Source of the DNA: Ignavibacteriaceae bacterium | GTDB lineage: Bacteria; Bacteroidota; Ignavibacteria; Ignavibacteriales; Ignavibacteriaceae | Assembly (NCBI GenBank): GCA_013388525.1 | Contig: JACAFA010000125.1 | Span: 1-10,147, forward strand | DNA: 10,147 nt | Direction of reading: 5' to 3' | Shown: one piece after another, positions 6,630-10,147 of the stretch | Layout of the letters: every line of letters starts with the position of its first letter | Position numbering within the stretch: the first letter of the stretch is position 1 | Position numbers and translations under genes: made by a program | Notes under the pieces: model-generated | The model's database searches: none | What the model was told of the DNA's origin: nothing | Seen by the model: only the letters and a program-made list of their open reading frames with translations

Positions 6630-7934
6630 CTATTTTAACAGCAACATCTTCTTTACTTGTATGAATTCGCTGCTCTCCAATCGGTAAACGTAGCTTCCGC
6701 TTGGAAGACTGCTCGCATTAAATGTTACCTTATGATATCCTGATTCATACATTCCTTCTGCTATGGTTGCCACTTGCTCACCCAGCATATTGTAAAGGTT
6801 AATCTTAATTTGTGCTGCTTCAGGAAGCGAAAACCTTATCGTTGTGCTAGGATTAAATGGATTTGGGTAGTTCTGTTCAAGCGAATATTTGCTCGGCATT
6901 GACTCTCCCGATACCATCAACTTCATTATTCCTGAATTTTCTATTCTGACATTTTCGCCTGACTTCAGGTTTACATTTACTGCTTTGCCTGACTCGTCCA
7001 TCAATCTGATATCCATTCCCTCTACTTTTACTGTCAATGGATATGTTACTCCATTCATCTCTATCGTTTGTGTTGAATTGTTTATGTCCTCTGCCATCCT
7101 TCCACTCCCAAATCTGATATCAAACATTCCTGATGGTGGTGCTGGTGGTAGTTCATACTGACTTAAATCTGTTTCTTCCGTTACTGCATACAGTGTGTAG
7201 TTTACTCCTGTAGCATCTGTCAATATTATCTTACCCCAATCTTCTCCTATGTATTCTGCTGGCTTCCCGTCCTTTGCCATTGTCTCTGGTATAATTATTT
7301 GTCCTGCACCTGTTAACTTAATCCAGTATCCATATCCGGGATCAATCGTCGTTGCTATTTGGTATCCACTTGAATACTTATATATTGGTCCGCTCTGAAG
7401 GCCTGGCGGATTTGTTGTCACGTTGGCTGATGACACACTTAATTCATATCCGCCTATCAGGTTCCAGCCTGATACTCCTGTTAATGGAGTGTGAGATATT
7501 ATTTGTATTCCACCAGCTGGCCATTCATCACCTGTGTTGTATGTTCTGGCTCCTGCGTGTTTCATCCAGTATCCGGTTCCAGGGACAGCATCTGTTACTG
7601 ACTGATAGCCACCAGCATACCTGAATACATTTGCACCCTGGTCTCTATACTGCCACCAGGTATTTACATTCTGATCAGGTGAATTTAATCCAGGCACTGA
7701 GACCATATTCCATCCATTTGAAACATTAACCGATAACTGAAATGCAGATACAAGTGATTGACCGCATTCAGTTCCTTCGCCATAAAAATTACCAGAAATA
7801 TTTCCAACTTCACCGGCGCATACATCGGCATCTTGTTCAACATAAATCGAAGCGGTTGAATCTACAACTATGGTTTGTGCTGTAATCAAACGGATAGAGA
7901 AAAGGAATAAGAATAAATATTTGATTGCTTTCAT
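6630..7934 (-). CDS. T9SS-sorted surface protein with two GWN modules
   Basis: This is a 434-residue protein counted from the ATG at 7934. That start is chosen because GAGG lies five bases upstream and a signal peptide (residues 1-19, ending ITA) begins there. A TTG at 7949 would only add five residues and overlaps the previous stop. Residues 20-65 contain two Cys (39, 57) that could pair. Two related modules follow: GWNMVSVP (74) leading to YQSVTDAVPGTGYWMK, and GWNLIGGY (156) leading to YQIATTIDPGYGYWIK. Next is a conserved linker (DLSQYELPPAPPSGMFDIRF), then the sorting domain from about 352, with NYPNPFNPST at 355 and an ending in KKMLLLK. I recognise this arrangement from Ignavibacteria proteins of unknown role; an adhesive or structural surface function is a guess. 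The gene starts 11 bases after the fibre gene stop, so the two are co-transcribed. Confidence 0.82.
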   Translation of the reverse strand: MKAIKYLFLFLFSIRLITAQTIVVDSTASIYVEQDADVCAGEVGNISGNFYGEGTECGQSLVSAFQLSVNVSNGWNMVSVPGLNSPDQNVNTWWQYRDQGANVFRYAGGYQSVTDAVPGTGYWMKHAGARTYNTGDEWPAGGIQIISHTPLTGVSGWNLIGGYELSVSSANVTTNPPGLQSGPIYKYSSGYQIATTIDPGYGYWIKLTGAGQIIIPETMAKDGKPAEYIGEDWGKIILTDATGVNYTLYAVTEETDLSQYELPPAPPSGMFDIRFGSGRMAEDINNSTQTIEMNGVTYPLTVKVEGMDIRLMDESGKAVNVNLKSGENVRIENSGIMKLMVSGESMPSKYSLEQNYPNPFNPSTTIRFSLPEAAQIKINLYNMLGEQVATIAEGMYESGYHKVTFNASSLPSGSYVYRLESSEFIQVKKMLLLK

Positions 7935-7939
7935 TTTAT

Positions 7940-7943
7940 CCTC
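7940..7943 (-). promoter_or_regulatory. Shine-Dalgarno that fixes the start of the 6630-7934 gene
   Basis: GAGG on the minus strand stands five bases before the ATG at 7934, immediately after the TGA of the upstream gene. It favours this ATG, which opens a signal peptide, over the TTG at 7949. Confidence 0.7.
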
Positions 7944-7945
7944 GC

Positions 7946-9385
7946 TCAATCTTTAATTGAACTGAATTTTACACTAGCACTTTCACTTGCTGCTTTAATT
8001 AAATTTATTTCGTTCACAAGTTCTTCTTTCAACGATTCAATTTCCGCAAGTTGCTGTTTGAAAGAATTAAAACTATCAACTTCTGATCTTAATTGATCAT
8101 TCTCCATCTTTAATTCCTGAACTGCTTTTACAATTACTGGCAACAGATTGCCATAAGTAGCCTCCCATTTATCTGGATTGTTTTTTAACACAAGGTTCAG
8201 CCATTCTGCGTGCTCTGTTGTTTGTAATGAATCAAATTCCTGGGCAATAAAACCTGCTGTTGGCTGATCCTGAATTTTACTTCCATCTGAAATACCGTTT
8301 TCATACCACTCTCTTCTATCCCAATTAAATTCCCGCGGCTTTACTTTCATCAGAAAATCTAATCCAATTGATAAATCTTTGATATTCTTTTTATCACGAA
8401 CATCAGATAATGAAGTAATTGTTTGAACATTGCAACGTAGTACCTGAATCGAACCATTCCCAAGAACAACTTCATTTGCCGCAACACCTGTTGATGGTTG
8501 AGCATCAAATCCAAGCAGAGTTAAATTAGCGCCAGATGTAACATTAGCTCCAGCATTGTACCCTAAAGCGGTGTTTAGACTGTTGGTCGCACCGCCAAGT
8601 GTAAATGCTCCGATTGAGCAATTCCCATAACCAATTGAATTTGAGGATAGAGCAAATTCTCCGACTGCCGTATTATAGAACCCACTGGAATTCTGCAGCA
8701 TTGATGCATGTCCGACAGCAGTATTTCTGTAACCTCCAACATTGTTTGTTAATGAGGACCAGCCAACAGCTGTATTGGAATAGCCTGAATTGTTATTAAA
8801 CAACGTTTTGTAACCCATAGCAGTATTCTCACTACCACCAATGTTTTCGTACAGAGCATAGTTTCCAATCGCAGTGTTATAATTTCCCTCAATATTTTTA
8901 AATAGTGGACAATAGCCCAACGCTGCATTATCAAAACCAATTGTATTTGAATACAAACTTGCACTTCCCACAGCAGTGTTACTGTAACCAGTTGATAGAG
9001 ATTTAAGCGAGTTCGATCCAAGCCCAACATTATAACTGGATTGATATGTTGCCACACCGCCACCCATGGTAAAGTTACCTGCTTCAAGTCCAATAAATAA
9101 ATTATTAAACTCTGAACCACTTGGTGCATAGTTGTGCAAAAACCTTTTATTGTTTTTTGTAATTACTCCAACACCTAAAATGGAGTTATCAAGATTCCCA
9201 AGTTCCAGGTTTCGCAAGAAAACCGAATTACCTGTCACTTGATCAACGCGTAAATAATTATTGGCTCCATCTTTTACAATAAAAGATCCACCTGTTCCCA
9301 AAGTGTTATTTATGCTGCCAGTTTGGGCAAAAAGATTTATTCCTGAAGCAATTAATATCGCAAATAATATTTTTTGATATTTCAT
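7946..9385 (-). CDS. Fibre-like exported protein with 17-residue repeats and a peptidase S74 chaperone domain
   Basis: This protein has 479 residues from the ATG at 9385. The ATG at 9400 adds only ENYK-type residues and lies in the ribosome-binding site, and the signal peptide MKYQKILFAILIASG fits the later start. Numbering here is from 9385. Residues 22-130 are a Gly-rich stalk. Residues 133-284 hold eight copies of a 17-residue unit GxxNTAVGxxxLxxN and a shortened last copy, a pattern expected for a trimeric beta-structured shaft. The S74 domain begins at SDVRDKK, where Ser327 and Lys332 have the five-residue spacing of the Ser-Lys self-cleavage dyad known from phage endosialidases. PTAGFIAQEFD lies near 375. 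The C terminus (about 413-467) is a coiled coil. In phage proteins this domain assists trimer folding and then cuts itself off. It has no T9SS tail, unlike its neighbours, and no phage genes are nearby. It heads a four-gene operon. Confidence 0.85.
   Translation of the reverse strand: MKYQKILFAILIASGINLFAQTGSINNTLGTGGSFIVKDGANNYLRVDQVTGNSVFLRNLELGNLDNSILGVGVITKNNKRFLHNYAPSGSEFNNLFIGLEAGNFTMGGGVATYQSSYNVGLGSNSLKSLSTGYSNTAVGSASLYSNTIGFDNAALGYCPLFKNIEGNYNTAIGNYALYENIGGSENTAMGYKTLFNNNSGYSNTAVGWSSLTNNVGGYRNTAVGHASMLQNSSGFYNTAVGEFALSSNSIGYGNCSIGAFTLGGATNSLNTALGYNAGANVTSGANLTLLGFDAQPSTGVAANEVVLGNGSIQVLRCNVQTITSLSDVRDKKNIKDLSIGLDFLMKVKPREFNWDRREWYENGISDGSKIQDQPTAGFIAQEFDSLQTTEHAEWLNLVLKNNPDKWEATYGNLLPVIVKAVQELKMENDQLRSEVDSFNSFKQQLAEIESLKEELVNEINLIKAASESASVKFSSIKD
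8536..8989 (-). repeat. 51-nt coding repeats (17-residue units) in the fibre protein
   Basis: The protein units start GYSNTAVG, GFDNAALG, GNYNTAIG, GSENTAMG, GYSNTAVG, GYRNTAVG, GFYNTAVG and GYGNCSIG, each 17 residues apart. A last related unit (NTALGYNAG) follows after 16. The DNA copies have diverged while the NTAVG core is kept, which indicates old repeats under structural selection. Copy number could vary between strains. Confidence 0.85.
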
Positions 9386-9394
9386 TTTATAGTT

Positions 9395-9398
9395 CTCC
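9395..9398 (-). promoter_or_regulatory. Shine-Dalgarno that fixes the start of the fibre gene
   Basis: GGAG on the minus strand lies nine bases before the ATG at 9385. It overlaps the alternative ATG at 9400, which has no Shine-Dalgarno of its own and would place charged residues ahead of the signal peptide. Confidence 0.6.
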
Positions 9399-9426
9399 AT
9401 TAAGTAATAATCATATTTTATTAATA

Positions 9427-9460
9427 CCTGTCCTCCAAAGAATTATCAATGGAGGACAAG
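9427..9460 (-). terminator. Strong hairpin between the ScyD-like and fibre genes; terminator or leader structure
   Basis: The minus-strand RNA forms an 11-bp stem: CUUGUCCUCC (9460-9451) plus one U-A pair, with GGAGGACAGG (9436-9427), around a 12-nt loop. One pair is G-U on this strand but becomes a C-A mismatch on the plus strand, so minus-strand RNA folds better. The following minus-strand sequence is A/T-rich without a clean U run, whereas a TCTTTTTT tract follows on the plus strand. It is 13 nt after the ScyD-like stop and about 40 nt before the fibre start. It may end the upstream gene weakly or act as a leader hairpin. Confidence 0.5.
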
Positions 9461-9472
9461 TCTTTTTTATGT

Positions 9473-10147
9473 TTATTGTAGTAAGATCATCTTCTTAGTT
9501 TCAACCATACTACCTGTCTGCAGCTTGTAGAAATATATTCCACTGGATAAACCTGCAGCGTTAAATTTTACTTCGTAACTTCCTGCTGGCTTTTCTTCGT
9601 TAACCAAAGTTGCAACTTCGTTGCCGAGAACATCATAAACCTTCAAAGTAACAAATTGAGATTGCTTCGCTCCGCTCGCAATGACAGATGATATGGTGTA
9701 ACGGATACTGGTAGAAGGATTAAATGGATTTGGATAGTTCTGCTGTAAAGAAAAATCATCAGCTACAAAATTATTTTCATCTTCAACACCAACCGGAAGA
9801 TTTGATATTTTCAAAACATTATCATTCTGTAGTGTTGTAATAAACAAATCACCATTCGGAGCGAAAACCATTCCGGCTGGACGAGGCATTTCACTAATTA
9901 AAGTATCGAGGACTCCATTTTGCATTCTGAATAATCTGCCTTTGCTGTTTATCCACGGTGGTCCCATTTCGCCATGTTGAATTGCGTACGCCGCATTATC
10001 AACTGGATTGATAGCAACATCAACAAGTGCAGTTAATCCATCCTGATAAATCGTTTTGCTTCCTGACAGATCAACATCATAAACTTTTGCAGCACCAATT
10101 GGTATTGGTAATCCTGTTAGAATGCTCACATAAAAATTTGATCCGGT
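9473..10147 (-). CDS. ScyD/ScyE-family secreted propeller protein with T9SS domain, 3' part
   Basis: The last 224 codons are present, and the 5' end lies beyond the right edge. The frame is open to base 10147. A GTG at 10129 could be read as a start, but the preceding in-frame residues TGSNFY fit the family, so the true start is outside the window. Residues up to about 120 match the ScyD/ScyE pattern of NHL-like blades: FYVSILTGLPIPIGAAKVY, then TALVDVAINPVDNAAY, GRLFRM and PAGMVFAPNGDLFITT. ScyD and ScyE are encoded beside scytonemin genes in cyanobacteria, but the family is widespread and its biochemical role is poorly defined. The last 90 or so residues are a T9SS sorting domain (NYPNPFNPST to KKMILLQ). 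This domain contains a repeat-derived peptide, SVIASGAKQSQ, encoded at 9658-9686. The protein probably sits on the outer surface. Confidence 0.85.
   Translation of the reverse strand, partial: TGSNFYVSILTGLPIPIGAAKVYDVDLSGSKTIYQDGLTALVDVAINPVDNAAYAIQHGEMGPPWINSKGRLFRMQNGVLDTLISEMPRPAGMVFAPNGDLFITTLQNDNVLKISNLPVGVEDENNFVADDFSLQQNYPNPFNPSTSIRYTISSVIASGAKQSQFVTLKVYDVLGNEVATLVNEEKPAGSYEVKFNAAGLSSGIYFYKLQTGSMVETKKMILLQ
9658..9686 (-). repeat. Dispersed ATTGC...GCAAT repeat inserted in frame in a sorting domain
   Basis: The minus strand reads TGTCATTGCGAGCGGAGCG followed by AAGCAATCTC. The core has 5-bp inverted ends, ATTGC and GCAAT. It resembles a short repeat that I recall being scattered through many bacterial genomes, usually between genes. 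Here it is translated as SVIASGAKQSQ inside a T9SS domain, adding about eight residues between the RYTIS and LKVYD strands. It is GC-rich against AT-rich flanks. Confidence 0.75.

Noticed and set aside
6889..7624. Two 90-residue plus-strand frames opposite the GWN-module gene
   Set aside because: They are antisense to a well-supported gene, have no signal peptide, family motif or ribosome-binding site, and reflect codon composition of the minus strand.
7932..7949. TTG at 7949 as the start of the GWN-module gene
   Set aside because: It overlaps the upstream stop and has no Shine-Dalgarno, while the ATG at 7934 has GAGG and opens the signal peptide.
8536..8989. CRISPR-like array because of the regular 51-nt spacing
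   Set aside because: The period is a coding repeat of 17 residues with no conserved DNA repeat separated by unique spacers, and no cas genes are present.
8749..9129. A 126-residue minus-strand frame inside the fibre gene
   Set aside because: It is another frame of the 51-nt repeats and inherits their periodicity; the frame with NTAVG repeats, a signal peptide and an S74 domain is the real one.
10127..10129. GTG at 10129 as the start of the ScyD-like gene
   Set aside because: The frame stays open to the window edge with family-like residues upstream, and no signal peptide follows the GTG.

Overview
This window is about 10 kb of AT-rich DNA in which every gene I can support lies on the minus strand, so transcription runs from right to left. 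It looks like a member of the Ignavibacteria or a close Bacteroidota/Chlorobi relative. Four predicted proteins end in the long type IX secretion (T9SS) type A sorting domain of the NYPNPFNPST form. Exported proteins with short A/T-rich leaders dominate. Two genes carry protein families I associate with Ignavibacteria: a GWN-module protein with a sorting domain, and a tail-fibre-like protein with 17-residue repeats. The lineage call rests on family recognition only.

Layout, right to left. (1) 10147-9473 is the 3' part of a ScyD/ScyE-family secreted propeller protein with a T9SS tail, cut by the window edge. (2) A strong hairpin (9460-9427) follows. (3) Four closely spaced genes look like one operon. 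They are a repeat-rich fibre protein with a peptidase-S74 intramolecular chaperone (9385-7946), a T9SS protein with two GWN modules (7934-6630), a small exported NTF2-like/DUF4440 protein (6591-6133), and a five-heme cytochrome c with a T9SS tail (6131-4230). The operon ends at a rho-independent terminator (4182-4153). (4) A 290-nt gap without genes holds a REP-like inverted repeat. (5) A single T9SS protein of unknown function (3867-2848) has its own terminator (2800-2771). (6) A large two-component-propeller sensor histidine kinase runs from 2649 off the left edge. One in-frame TGA (1797-1795) interrupts it exactly where a conserved propeller Trp is expected.

As a group these genes describe the cell surface: proteins built for display or release by T9SS, a fibre-like protein, and a surface cytochrome that could take part in extracellular redox chemistry. 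The kinase resembles sensors that read extracellular ligands through two seven-bladed propellers, but nothing here shows that it controls its neighbours.

The most unusual structure is in the sorting domains. Two of the four have acquired different short repeats, in frame, in the same loop. Two neighbouring genes also share an ungapped 132-nt 3' end that includes the last codons, the untranslated tail and the terminator.
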